Source of the DNA: JAHFPN01 sp963765745
Lineage (GTDB): Bacteria > Pseudomonadota > Alphaproteobacteria > Rhizobiales > Xanthobacteraceae
Assembly: GCA_963765745.1 (NCBI GenBank)
Contig: CAVXXM010000005.1
Coordinates: forward strand, 1-64,000
Direction of reading: 5' to 3'
DNA: 64,000 bases
Of the stretch, positions 35,013 through 42,944 are shown one piece after another. Numbering within the stretch: the stretch's first letter is position 1; each line of letters starts with the position of its first letter. Position numbers and translations under genes: made by a program. The notes beneath the pieces were generated by a model, which had not been told where the DNA came from, did no database searches, and was given only the letters and a program-made list of their open reading frames with translations.

Positions 35013-36419
35013 ATGAGTTACAAGAACCTGGAAGAGAAGATTCAGGCCGTCGGCGATACAGTCAGCATGCTGCGCAATTCGCAGATCGGCGCGTATGTTT
35101 ATCCGGTGGTTGCTCCCGAATTCACCAACTGGCGCGATGAGCAACGCGCGTGGCGCGAGACCTGCGTTCTCTACGACCAGTCCCACCACATGGTGAATCT
35201 GTTCATCGAAGGTCCGGACGCGCTCAAACTGATTTCGCATCTCGCGACCAACTCGTTCAAGAATTTTGCCGTCAACAAGGCCAAGCAATTCGCGCCGTGC
35301 AGCTACGACGGCCATGTGATCGGCGACGGCATCCTGTTTTATCTGGCGGAGAACAGCTTGCTTTACGTCGGGCGCAATCCGGCGGCCAACTGGATCGAGT
35401 TCCATGCCAAGACCGGCGGCTACAACGTCAAGACGGAATACGACGACCGGTCGCCGTCGCGCCCGATGGGCAAGCCGGTCGTTCGCAAATATTACCGCTA
35501 CCAGATCCAGGGACCGAACGCCGAGCAGGTGATCCAGAAGCTGAACGGCGGCCCGTTCGCCGACATCAAGTTCTTCAATATGGATTACATCAAGATCGCG
35601 GGGCGCAAGGTTCGCGCGCTGCGTCACGGCATGGCCGGTGCGCCGGGCCTCGAGGTTTGGGGTCCATACGCGGAAGGCGACGAGATCCGCAACGCCATCA
35701 TCGAAGCCGGCAAGGATTTCGGCCTGGTTCAGGTCGGCGCGCGCGCTTACGCCACCAACACGCTCGAGTCGGGCTGGATCCCGTCGCCGGTGCCGGCGGT
35801 CTATACCGGCGAGAAGATGAAATCCTACCGGCAGTGGCTGCCGGGCACGAGCTACGAAGCCAATGCCGGGCTCGGCGGCAGCTTCGTGTCGAAGAAGATC
35901 GAGGACTACTACACGTCGCCGCACGAACTGGGCTACGCCTCGTTCACCAAGTTCGACCACGACTTCATCGGCAAGGAAGCCCTGCAGAAGATGGAAGGCA
36001 AGGTACACCGCAAGAAGGTGACGTTCGCCTGGAACGACCAGGATGTCGCCAAGGTGCTGCAGTCGATGTTCGCGCCGGCCGGCGAGAACTACAAATTCAT
36101 CGATCTGCCGCTGTCGAACTACGCATCGAGCTCGTTCGATTCCGTCACGAGCGGCGGAAAAATGGTCGGCGCCTCGATGTTCAGCGGCTACACCTACAAC
36201 GAGCGCAAGATGCTGTCGCTCGGCTTCGTCGAGGAGCAATATGCCAAGCCGGGCACGCAGCTCACGCTGGTCTGGGGCGAGGAGAACGGCGGCACGAAAA
36301 AGACCACGGTCGAGCGCCACAAGCAGACGGAGCTGCGGGTGACCGTCGCGCCGGCGCCTTACGCCGCGGTGGTGCGCGAGACCTACCATGAAGGCTGGCG
36401 CTCGGCCGCTAGCAGGTGA
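35013..36419 (+). CDS. ligM: THF-dependent aryl O-demethylase, LigM/DesA type (GcvT-related)
   Basis: 468-aa GcvT-fold protein closely following Sphingobium LigM (vanillate/3-O-methylgallate O-demethylase): MLRNSQIGAYVYPVVAPEF, DQSHHMVNLFIEGPDAL, GHVIGDGILFYLAE, DDRSPSRPMGKPV, RALRHGMAGAPGLE, ARAYATNTLESGWIPSP and WGEENGGTKKTTVE. Tyr30 and His59 match positions I recall as active-site residues of LigM (Tyr31, His60), and the Tyr in ARAYATN matches its catalytic Tyr. The enzyme transfers an aryl methyl group to THF, giving 5-methyl-THF and a catechol acid. Whether vanillate or syringate is preferred cannot be told. Start ATG 35013. Confidence 0.9.
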   Translation: MSYKNLEEKIQAVGDTVSMLRNSQIGAYVYPVVAPEFTNWRDEQRAWRETCVLYDQSHHMVNLFIEGPDALKLISHLATNSFKNFAVNKAKQFAPCSYDGHVIGDGILFYLAENSLLYVGRNPAANWIEFHAKTGGYNVKTEYDDRSPSRPMGKPVVRKYYRYQIQGPNAEQVIQKLNGGPFADIKFFNMDYIKIAGRKVRALRHGMAGAPGLEVWGPYAEGDEIRNAIIEAGKDFGLVQVGARAYATNTLESGWIPSPVPAVYTGEKMKSYRQWLPGTSYEANAGLGGSFVSKKIEDYYTSPHELGYASFTKFDHDFIGKEALQKMEGKVHRKKVTFAWNDQDVAKVLQSMFAPAGENYKFIDLPLSNYASSSFDSVTSGGKMVGASMFSGYTYNERKMLSLGFVEEQYAKPGTQLTLVWGEENGGTKKTTVERHKQTELRVTVAPAPYAAVVRETYHEGWRSAASR

Positions 36420-36444
36420 GTCGGGCACTTAGGTCGGTTACTTC

Positions 36445-37317
36445 ATGAAAATCGTCGGCTTCGAGGGCGGGCAGGGTTTGCGGCTGGGCGTGGTGGAAGG
36501 CGATCAGGTGATCGACCTGCAGGCGGCCGACGCGAAGGTGCCCGCGAACCTCGCGGATTATCTCGCGAGCAGCGGCGGCGATCTGAAGCCGCTCGCCGAT
36601 CTCGCCAAGCGCGCGCCGGCGTCGGCGCGGCGGCCGCTCAAGGATCTCAAATTCGGTCTGCCGGTGGCGCGCCCCGGAAAAATCATCTGCCTCGGCCTCA
36701 ATTATCTCGACCACGTGAAAGAGGGCCCCAACCGCGACAACGTTCCGAAATTCCCGACCATCTTCATGCGGAGCGTGACCTCGATGGCGCCGCATCTCGC
36801 GCCGCTTCTGCGCCCGAGGGTCTCGGAGACTTTCGACTACGAGGCCGAGCTCGCGTTGATCGTCGGCAAGCGCGCCAAGCACCTCACGATGGAAAACGCC
36901 TACTCGGTCATCGCGGGCTGGTCCTGCATCAACGAAGGATCGATCCGCGAGTTCCAGCGCAAGACCACGCAATGGGACATGGGCAAGAACTTCGACCGCA
37001 CCGGCGGCTTCGGCCCATGGATGGTGAGCGCCGACGAAGTGCCTGAGGGCGGCAAGGGACTGAAGATCGAAAGCCGACTCAACGGCCAGGTCATGCAGTC
37101 GGACAATACCGACAACATGATGTTCCCAGTGGCCGAGACGCTGGTCTATCTCACCCAAGGCATGACGCTGGAGCCCGGCGACGTGCTCGTCACCGGCACG
37201 CCGTCGGGCGTCGGCCACGCGCGCAAGCCGCCGGTATGGATGAAGCAGGGCGACGTCGCCGAGATCGAGATCGAGGGCGTCGGCACGCTGCGCAATCCGA
37301 TCGAGGACGAGAAGTAA
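36445..37317 (+). CDS. FAH-family hydrolase
   Basis: 290-aa fumarylacetoacetate hydrolase-family protein. N-terminal half MKIVGFEGGQGLRLGVVEGD; catalytic domain with CLGLNYLDHVKE, metal ligands in FDYEAELALIVGK (two Glu) and the region around SCINEGSIREF, plus DMGKNFDRTGGFG and VTGTPSGVGHARKPP. Possible roles include ring-cleavage product hydrolysis or oxaloacetate decarboxylation. It follows the O-demethylase by 25 nt, so it may take part in aromatic catabolism. It is only distantly similar to the FAH gene at 459-1328. Confidence 0.9.
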   Translation: MKIVGFEGGQGLRLGVVEGDQVIDLQAADAKVPANLADYLASSGGDLKPLADLAKRAPASARRPLKDLKFGLPVARPGKIICLGLNYLDHVKEGPNRDNVPKFPTIFMRSVTSMAPHLAPLLRPRVSETFDYEAELALIVGKRAKHLTMENAYSVIAGWSCINEGSIREFQRKTTQWDMGKNFDRTGGFGPWMVSADEVPEGGKGLKIESRLNGQVMQSDNTDNMMFPVAETLVYLTQGMTLEPGDVLVTGTPSGVGHARKPPVWMKQGDVAEIEIEGVGTLRNPIEDEK

Positions 37318-37320
37318 TCC

Positions 37321-38163
37321 TCAGTTCGCCGGCCGCGGTCCGAACAGGCGCTCGGCGTTGCCGTGCGCGATCTTGGCGGCTTGATCGCGCGGCAATTGCG
37401 CGAGCCACTTGCGATACTCGCTGAAGATGGTGTCGTAGGAAAACCAGCGCTCGTTGATCCAGGTATCGGAGCCGAGCAGAAAGCGGTCGGCGTAGCGCGA
37501 AAACAGGATTTTCCATTCGGGCGAGAGCTTGCCGGAGCCTTCGGTGATGCCGCCGCGATACGAAAGCTCGCCCCAGAGCGCCGGGTATTTCTCCAGCAAC
37601 TCCTGCACTCGCGCGGCCGAGACCGAAAAGCCGGTGTGCGCCCAGATGATCTTGGCGCGGCGGTCGTGGGAGAACAGAATTTCCAGCGCCTCCGCGTCGC
37701 AATGGGCGTGGAGATAGAGTCCGCGCTCGGTGGCGAAGCGCACGATCTTGGCTGCGATCTCGGCCCCGGCGTCCTTGCCGTAGATATGGAACTCGCCGAC
37801 GCCGCGGTAATAGCCGCGCTTATACTCGGCTTCGACCAGATCAAAGATCACCGGATCCTTGAACCAGGTCTGGATGTCGGCGCGCGTGCGATAGGGCCGG
37901 ATGAAGGGCACCACCCAGAGGCCGGCGGGCTTGGCGGCGACCAGCGCGCGGGTGCCGTCGTTGGGGCGGCTCGTTGCAAGCACGCCGGTGATGTTGTTGC
38001 GGCGGAATACCTCGAGCACCTGTTCCGTCGAATAGAACGGCGTCGGCTCCCAGTTGTAATGCATGTGCGCGTCGAAAATCGGCATGCGCTCCTGCGCGGT
38101 CGCTGGCGGTACGAAGACGGCCAGCGTGGCGAGGAGGATTGCGTTCAGAAATCGCGCGCGCAC
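37321..38163 (-). CDS. Secreted amidohydrolase-2 family (TIM-barrel metal-dependent hydrolase) protein
   Basis: 280 aa from GTG 38163 (GTGAGG RBS-like sequence upstream). It begins with a signal peptide RARFLNAILLATLAVFVPPATAQ, so it is exported. The mature protein starts MPIFDAHMHYN with the HxH metal pair; other ligand regions are LYLHAHCDAEAL, IIWAHTGFS and LGSDTWINE. The family contains decarboxylases and lactonases such as LigI/LigW-like enzymes; a periplasmic member is less usual. Substrate unknown. 7 nt from the TusA-like stop, so possibly co-transcribed with it. Confidence 0.82.
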   Translation of the reverse strand: MRARFLNAILLATLAVFVPPATAQERMPIFDAHMHYNWEPTPFYSTEQVLEVFRRNNITGVLATSRPNDGTRALVAAKPAGLWVVPFIRPYRTRADIQTWFKDPVIFDLVEAEYKRGYYRGVGEFHIYGKDAGAEIAAKIVRFATERGLYLHAHCDAEALEILFSHDRRAKIIWAHTGFSVSAARVQELLEKYPALWGELSYRGGITEGSGKLSPEWKILFSRYADRFLLGSDTWINERWFSYDTIFSEYRKWLAQLPRDQAAKIAHGNAERLFGPRPAN

Positions 38164-38170
38164 GGAAACC

Positions 38171-38395
38171 TCACTTCTTCCGGATGTGAAACACCAGCAG
38201 CTCGGGTCCATTCCTGCTGTCGACCAATGCGTCGCCGGTCTCGCGCAACAGGTTCGGAATGTCGATGCTGGTCAGCGGATCGGTGCATTCGACCACCAGT
38301 TCTTCGCCTGCGGCCATGCGCGAAAGCGCCTTCTTGGTCTTCAGCGCCGGCAGCGGGCATTTCAGCCCACGCAGATCGAGGCGGGTCTCGGACAT
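38171..38395 (-). CDS. TusA-family sulfur carrier protein
   Basis: 74-aa protein with the TusA signature LDLRGLKCPLPALKTKKAL; Cys13 of CPLP is the persulfide-carrying residue. TusA-family proteins relay sulfur to tRNA thiolation, molybdenum cofactor synthesis and formate dehydrogenase sulfuration. Here the gene lies beside the MoeA-like genes and 19 kb from fdhD, so a role in loading sulfur for formate dehydrogenase is plausible but not shown. A housekeeping tusA may exist elsewhere. Confidence 0.88.
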   Translation of the reverse strand: MSETRLDLRGLKCPLPALKTKKALSRMAAGEELVVECTDPLTSIDIPNLLRETGDALVDSRNGPELLVFHIRKK

Positions 38396-38487
38396 GGCGG
38401 CTCTATAGCAGAAAGCTATGGAATTGCGCGCGTGGAGCGCGCTTGGCCTCGCTACCGGGCGTGGTTCCGTTCGGCTAGAGAAGGGGC

Positions 38488-39606
38488 ATGAATCCGCCGG
38501 CCGAAACCGCCCAGCGCATCGCGCGACTGGCGCCGCTCAAGGAAGTGCTCGCGCAGGTCGAGGCGCTGGCGCGGCCCGTCGTGCCGCGCGATGTCGCGTT
38601 GGACGACGCGCTCGGCTGCGTGCTGGCGACCGACGTGACGGCGCTCGAGTCGCGGCCGGCACAGCCGGTCGCGCTCATCGACGGATGGGCGGTGCGGGCG
38701 GAGCTTGTGCAAGATGCCGGAGCCTATTCACCGGTCATGCTTTCGCCGCCGCCGGTATGGGTCGAAGTGGGCGACCGGCTACCGCCCGATGCGGATGCGA
38801 TCTTGCCGCCAGACGCGGTCATTGTGCGGGGAAACAATTTCGAGGCGGTCGCCGGGGCCGCGCCGGGCACCGGCGTGCTCGCGGCCGGTGGCAACGTGGA
38901 ACGTGGCGCACTCTTGCGACGCGCAGGCGAGCGGTTGCGCGCGAGCGATATCGCCGCGCTTGCGGCGCTCGGCGTTGCGATCGTTCACGCGCGCCGACCG
39001 AATATCCGGATCGCGGCGACGAATCCGAGGCTCGGACACGTAATCGTCGCTACCTTGCTCAAGCATGCGGTCGAGGCGGCCGGCGGCACGGTCAAAATCG
39101 TTTCCGAGCTGCCGCTCGAGCGTGCGCTGCTCGACAAGGGCGCGGACGCGGTTTTCGTCATCGGCGGCACCGGACAGGGAAAACGCGATACGAGTGTAAC
39201 CACGCTCGCACGCGTTGGCCGCATTGCAATCCACGGCTTCGGCATCGCGCCGGGCGAAACGGGCTCAGTCGGCGAAGCGGGCGGACGCCCGGTCTTGCTG
39301 TTTCCCGGAAGGCTTGATGCGGCTCTCGCGGTGTGGCTGCTTGTGGGATCGAAGCTTGTCGCGTGGCTCGCTGGATCGGCCGAGAAGCTGATAACTACCG
39401 AAGCGCGCTTGGCGCGCAAGATCGCCTCGCAAGTCGGTATCGCCGAAGTGGTCCCGGTGCGGCGTGGAGATGACGGGCTCGAGCCGCTCGCGTCGGCACC
39501 TTTGGGATTGACGACGCTGGCGCGCGCCGACGGCTGGGTCTTGGTTCCGCCGGAAAGCGAGGGATTCCCGGCGGGCGCAATGGTTCAAATGCGGGCGCTG
39601 CCATGA
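38488..39606 (+). CDS. Atypical MoeA-like molybdopterin-binding protein
   Basis: 372-aa protein with the MoeA domain order but weakened motifs: ALIDGWAVRAE replaces the usual SAMDGYAV, VGDRLPPDADAILPPDAV aligns with the MoeA domain II region, and VIGGTGQGKRDTSVTT stands where MoeA has SGGVSVGEYD. Residues 290-370 form the C-terminal beta domain. True MoeA inserts molybdate into adenylated molybdopterin; this version may be regulatory or specialised. It overlaps the next gene by 4 nt (ATGA), which also encodes a MoeA-type protein, so they may act as a pair. Confidence 0.8.
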   Translation: MNPPAETAQRIARLAPLKEVLAQVEALARPVVPRDVALDDALGCVLATDVTALESRPAQPVALIDGWAVRAELVQDAGAYSPVMLSPPPVWVEVGDRLPPDADAILPPDAVIVRGNNFEAVAGAAPGTGVLAAGGNVERGALLRRAGERLRASDIAALAALGVAIVHARRPNIRIAATNPRLGHVIVATLLKHAVEAAGGTVKIVSELPLERALLDKGADAVFVIGGTGQGKRDTSVTTLARVGRIAIHGFGIAPGETGSVGEAGGRPVLLFPGRLDAALAVWLLVGSKLVAWLAGSAEKLITTEARLARKIASQVGIAEVVPVRRGDDGLEPLASAPLGLTTLARADGWVLVPPESEGFPAGAMVQMRALP

Positions 39607-41591
39607 GCCGCGAGCGCAAGCCCGCGCGCGACGATGCGCTGTTGGACGCCGTGCGGCGCGCGGCTCGGCAGGAGCAGTTTCTCGAAGTGATCGCGCCGGA
39701 AGAGGCGCGAACGCGATTCAACAAGCATCTCGATCTTAAGCTGCTTGCGGCCGAGCGCGTTGCGCTCGCGGACGCGCTCGGGCGCGTGCTCGCCGCCGAC
39801 ATCAAGGCGCCGATCGACGTGCCGTCCTTCGATCGCTCCAACGTGGACGGCTTCGCCGTGCGCGCGGCCGATATAGCAGGCGCAAGCGATACGAATCCGC
39901 GGCGCCTCATGCTCAACGAAGAAGTGCTGGCGTGTGGCGTGGCACCCAAGCTCGCGGTGGCGCCGGGCACGGCCACGACAATCGCGACCGGCGGCATGAT
40001 GCCGCGCGGCGCCGATAGCGTGGTGATGATCGAGCACACCGAACTGATCGAGACGGCGAACGGCCCCGCGATCGAGGTGCGTCGTGCCGCTGCCCCCGGT
40101 CAGTACATTTCGTTTGCCGGATCCGACATCGCGCGCGGCGAGACGCTGTTGCGCCGCGGCTCGGTGCTGGGCTCGCGTGAGATCGGCATGTGTGCTGCCT
40201 GTGGGCTCGCCGAGATCGAAGTGGTGCGGCGGCCGAAAGTGGCGGTGCTCTCGACCGGCGACGAGCTGGTGGCGCCCGGCGGAAAGCTCAAACCCGGTGG
40301 TGTCTATGACTCGAACGCCGCGATTCTCGCAGCTGCCGTCACCGAAGCGGGCGGCGAGCCGGTGAGTTTTGGCGTGTTTCCGGATGACGTGAACGTGTTG
40401 GAAAAAGGCGTGCGCGAGGCGCTTTCGAAATGCGATATCGTGGTGCTGTCCGGCGGCACGTCGAAAGGGGCGGGCGACCTTTCGCATCAGGTTGTCTCGA
40501 AGCTCGGCAAACCCGGCATCGTCGTGCACGGGGTGGCGCTGAAGCCCGGAAAGCCGCTGTGTCTTGCGGTAGCCGAGCAGAAGCCGGTCATTGTTCTCCC
40601 CGGCTTTCCCACATCGGCGATTTTCACATTTCACGCCTTCGTGGCGCCGATCATCCGCGCCAAGGCCGGCCTGCCGCCGGAGGCGGCGCGCACGATCGAG
40701 GCTGTGGTTCCCGTGCGCGTCTCCTCGGAACTTGGGCGGCAGGAATTCGTGCTGGTGGCGCTGGTCGAGGGCGAGCAAGGCCCGGTCGCGCTGCCGACCG
40801 GCAAGGGCTCAGGCTCGGTGACGAGCTTCTCGCAGGCCGACGGCTTCATCGAGATCGATGCGCTGGCCACCGCGCTCGACGCGGGCACGCGCGCGAGGGT
40901 GACGCTCATGGGCGAGTCGGCGCGGGCGCCGGATTTGCTCATTACCGGGAGCCACTGCATCGCGCTCGACGCGGTGCTGGGCGCGCTCGTCGAGCGCGGA
41001 CTGGCGGCGCGCACGATCGCGATCGGCAGTCTCGGCGGCGTCGCGGCGGCGCGGCGCGGGGAATGCGATCTGGCGCCGGTGCATCTGCTCGATCCCGAGA
41101 GCGGCATCTACAACAAGCATCTGCTCGCGCCGGGGCTCGCGCTCGTGCGTGGCTGGGAGCGCAAGCAAGGAATCGTTTTTCGGCCGGGCGACAAGCGCTT
41201 CGAGGGACGCGACGCCACTGCCGCGCTCAAAACCGTGCTCGCCGATCCGACTGCGCTCATGGTCAACCGCAACACCGGCGCCGGCACGCGCATCCTCATC
41301 GACAAGCTTTTGGGCGCGGCGCGGCCCGCGGGTTACGCCAACCAGCCGCGCTCGCATAACGCGGTCGCCGCCGCGGTGGCCCAGGGCCGCGCCGACTGGG
41401 GCGTCGCCATCGAGCCGGTCGCGCGCATGTACGGGCTCGGATTTCTGCCCGTCGCACCGGAGCATTACGACTTTCTGCTGGTGGAGGCGCGGCGCGAACG
41501 GCCGGCGGTGCAGGCGTTCCTTGCCGCGCTTAAGGACCCCGCGACGCGCGAGAAAATCCGCGCGCTCGGCATGCGCCCTGTAGAAGCCTGA
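39603..41591 (+). CDS. MoeA with C-terminal periplasmic-binding-protein-like domain
   Basis: 662 aa. Residues about 35-430 are MoeA-like with intact motifs: VPSFDRSNVDGFAVRAAD, TIATGGMMPRGADSVVM, AVLSTGDELVAPG, LSGGTSKGAGDLS and VLPGFPTSAIFTF. Residues about 440-660 are a PBP_like domain related to ModE- or LysR-type ligand domains: LITGSHCIALDAVLG, HLLDPESGIYN, MVNRNTGAGTRILID, DWGVAIEPVARMYGL. The domain pair occurs in bacteria and archaea, presumably sensing or delivering molybdate or tungstate to cofactor insertion. It is followed 5 nt later by the WD40-cytochrome gene. Confidence 0.9.
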   Translation: MSRERKPARDDALLDAVRRAARQEQFLEVIAPEEARTRFNKHLDLKLLAAERVALADALGRVLAADIKAPIDVPSFDRSNVDGFAVRAADIAGASDTNPRRLMLNEEVLACGVAPKLAVAPGTATTIATGGMMPRGADSVVMIEHTELIETANGPAIEVRRAAAPGQYISFAGSDIARGETLLRRGSVLGSREIGMCAACGLAEIEVVRRPKVAVLSTGDELVAPGGKLKPGGVYDSNAAILAAAVTEAGGEPVSFGVFPDDVNVLEKGVREALSKCDIVVLSGGTSKGAGDLSHQVVSKLGKPGIVVHGVALKPGKPLCLAVAEQKPVIVLPGFPTSAIFTFHAFVAPIIRAKAGLPPEAARTIEAVVPVRVSSELGRQEFVLVALVEGEQGPVALPTGKGSGSVTSFSQADGFIEIDALATALDAGTRARVTLMGESARAPDLLITGSHCIALDAVLGALVERGLAARTIAIGSLGGVAAARRGECDLAPVHLLDPESGIYNKHLLAPGLALVRGWERKQGIVFRPGDKRFEGRDATAALKTVLADPTALMVNRNTGAGTRILIDKLLGAARPAGYANQPRSHNAVAAAVAQGRADWGVAIEPVARMYGLGFLPVAPEHYDFLLVEARRERPAVQAFLAALKDPATREKIRALGMRPVEA

Positions 41592-41595
41592 ATCG

Positions 41596-42903
41596 ATGGA
41601 GAAATTCATCGCAATGCGCATTGCGTTCAGGTTCCTCGTCTGTGCTTTTTTCTTCGTGCTCGCGGTCCCGCGCGCCGAGGCGCAGTTGCGCGGCCATGGC
41701 GGGCCGGTGCGCGCGATCGCGGTGTCGGCCGACGGCACCATCGCGCTCTCGGGCAGCTTCGACACTTCGGCGATCCGCTGGTCGCTGACGCGCAACGCCG
41801 CCGAGCAAGTGCTTCGCTTTCATGAGAGCGCGGTGAACGCGGTCGCGATGCTGGCGGATGGGCGGTTCGTCACCGGCGGTGAGGACGGCAAGATCGCGAT
41901 CTGGCGGCCAGGCGCGCCGCAGCCCGAGACGGTGCTCGAGGGCCATAAGGCGCCGATCGTGGCGCTCGCGGTCTCGCCCGACGGAAAGACGCTGGCGTCC
42001 GCGTCATGGGATCACACGATCCGGCTCTGGCCGCTCGCCGGCGGCGAGCCGCGCGTGCTCGAAGGCCATCAGCAGGCGGTGAACGGCGTCGCCTTCACGC
42101 GCGACGGGCGCGCGCTGGTCAGCGCAGGCTACGACGCGACCGTGCGCATCTGGGCGCTCAGCGATGGATCGCCGATTATCCGCACGCTGCCGACGCCCTT
42201 GAACGCGGTCGCGGTCGCAGCGGACGGCGAGATCGCCGCGGCGGGCGCCGACGGCAAGGTCTATTTCCTCGCTTCGAGCGGCGAGGTGCGCGGCGAGCTC
42301 GAAGTCGGGCCGACACCGATCATCGCCCTTGCGATCACCGGCGACGGCGCGCTTCTGGCCGCGGCCGGCATCCGCGGCTCGGTCGGTATCGTCGAGCGCG
42401 CGACGCGCTCGCTCGCGCGCACGCTGGTAGGGCCCGGGCTTCCGGTCTGGTCGGTCGCGTTCCTGCCCGACAACCGGACGCTGGTCACCGGCGGCACCGA
42501 CCGCATGGTGCGGCGTTGGAACGCTTTGAGCGGCGATCATCTCGGCACCGTTGCCATGAGTGGTGTCGAGGATCCGCTGGCGCAATACGCCGGCGATCGC
42601 GGCGCGGAGGTATTCAAGGCTTGCGTCGCCTGCCACACGCTGACGCCCGACGAAGGCAATCGGGCCGGGCCGACGCTGCATGGAATTTTCGGGCGCCGGA
42701 TCGCGACACTGCCGGGCTATAATTTCTCGCCCGCGCTGAAGCGGCTCGACATCGTGTGGACGCCGGCGACGGTCGCGCGGCTGTTCGAGATCGGCCCGAT
42801 GGCCTACACGCCCGGCACCAAGATGCCGGAGCAGAAGATCGGCTCGGCGGAGGACCGCAAGGCGCTGGTGGATTTTCTCGCGAAGGCGGCGAGGCCGAAG
42901 TGA
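41596..42903 (+). CDS. Periplasmic WD40 beta-propeller fused to cytochrome c
   Basis: 435 aa. A signal peptide occupies the first 30 residues (FRFLVCAFFFVLAVPRAEAQ). Residues 35-320 contain about seven WD40-type repeats (LRGHGGPVRAIAVSADG, LEGHKAPIVALAVSPDGKTL, LEGHQQAVNGVAFTRDGRAL and weaker later ones). The C-terminal class I cytochrome c has the heme site CVACH (Cys343, Cys346, His347) and a likely axial Met in GTKMPEQ. Position in the FDH3/molybdenum region suggests periplasmic electron transfer. It ends at a strong inverted repeat facing the convergent Fe-S gene. Confidence 0.88.
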   Translation: MEKFIAMRIAFRFLVCAFFFVLAVPRAEAQLRGHGGPVRAIAVSADGTIALSGSFDTSAIRWSLTRNAAEQVLRFHESAVNAVAMLADGRFVTGGEDGKIAIWRPGAPQPETVLEGHKAPIVALAVSPDGKTLASASWDHTIRLWPLAGGEPRVLEGHQQAVNGVAFTRDGRALVSAGYDATVRIWALSDGSPIIRTLPTPLNAVAVAADGEIAAAGADGKVYFLASSGEVRGELEVGPTPIIALAITGDGALLAAAGIRGSVGIVERATRSLARTLVGPGLPVWSVAFLPDNRTLVTGGTDRMVRRWNALSGDHLGTVAMSGVEDPLAQYAGDRGAEVFKACVACHTLTPDEGNRAGPTLHGIFGRRIATLPGYNFSPALKRLDIVWTPATVARLFEIGPMAYTPGTKMPEQKIGSAEDRKALVDFLAKAARPK

Positions 42904-42912
42904 CTCTTCGTT

Positions 42913-42935
42913 CCCTCCCCCTTCCAGGGGGAGGG
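42913..42935. repeat. Palindromic intergenic element / bidirectional terminator
   Basis: CCCTCCCCCT (42913-42922) and AGGGGGAGGG (42926-42935) are perfect arms with a 3-nt loop, placed between two convergent genes. Elements of this look are common dispersed intergenic palindromes in Hyphomicrobiales; here it may also stop transcription from both sides. Confidence 0.6.
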
Positions 42936-42944
42936 ATGAGGGGG

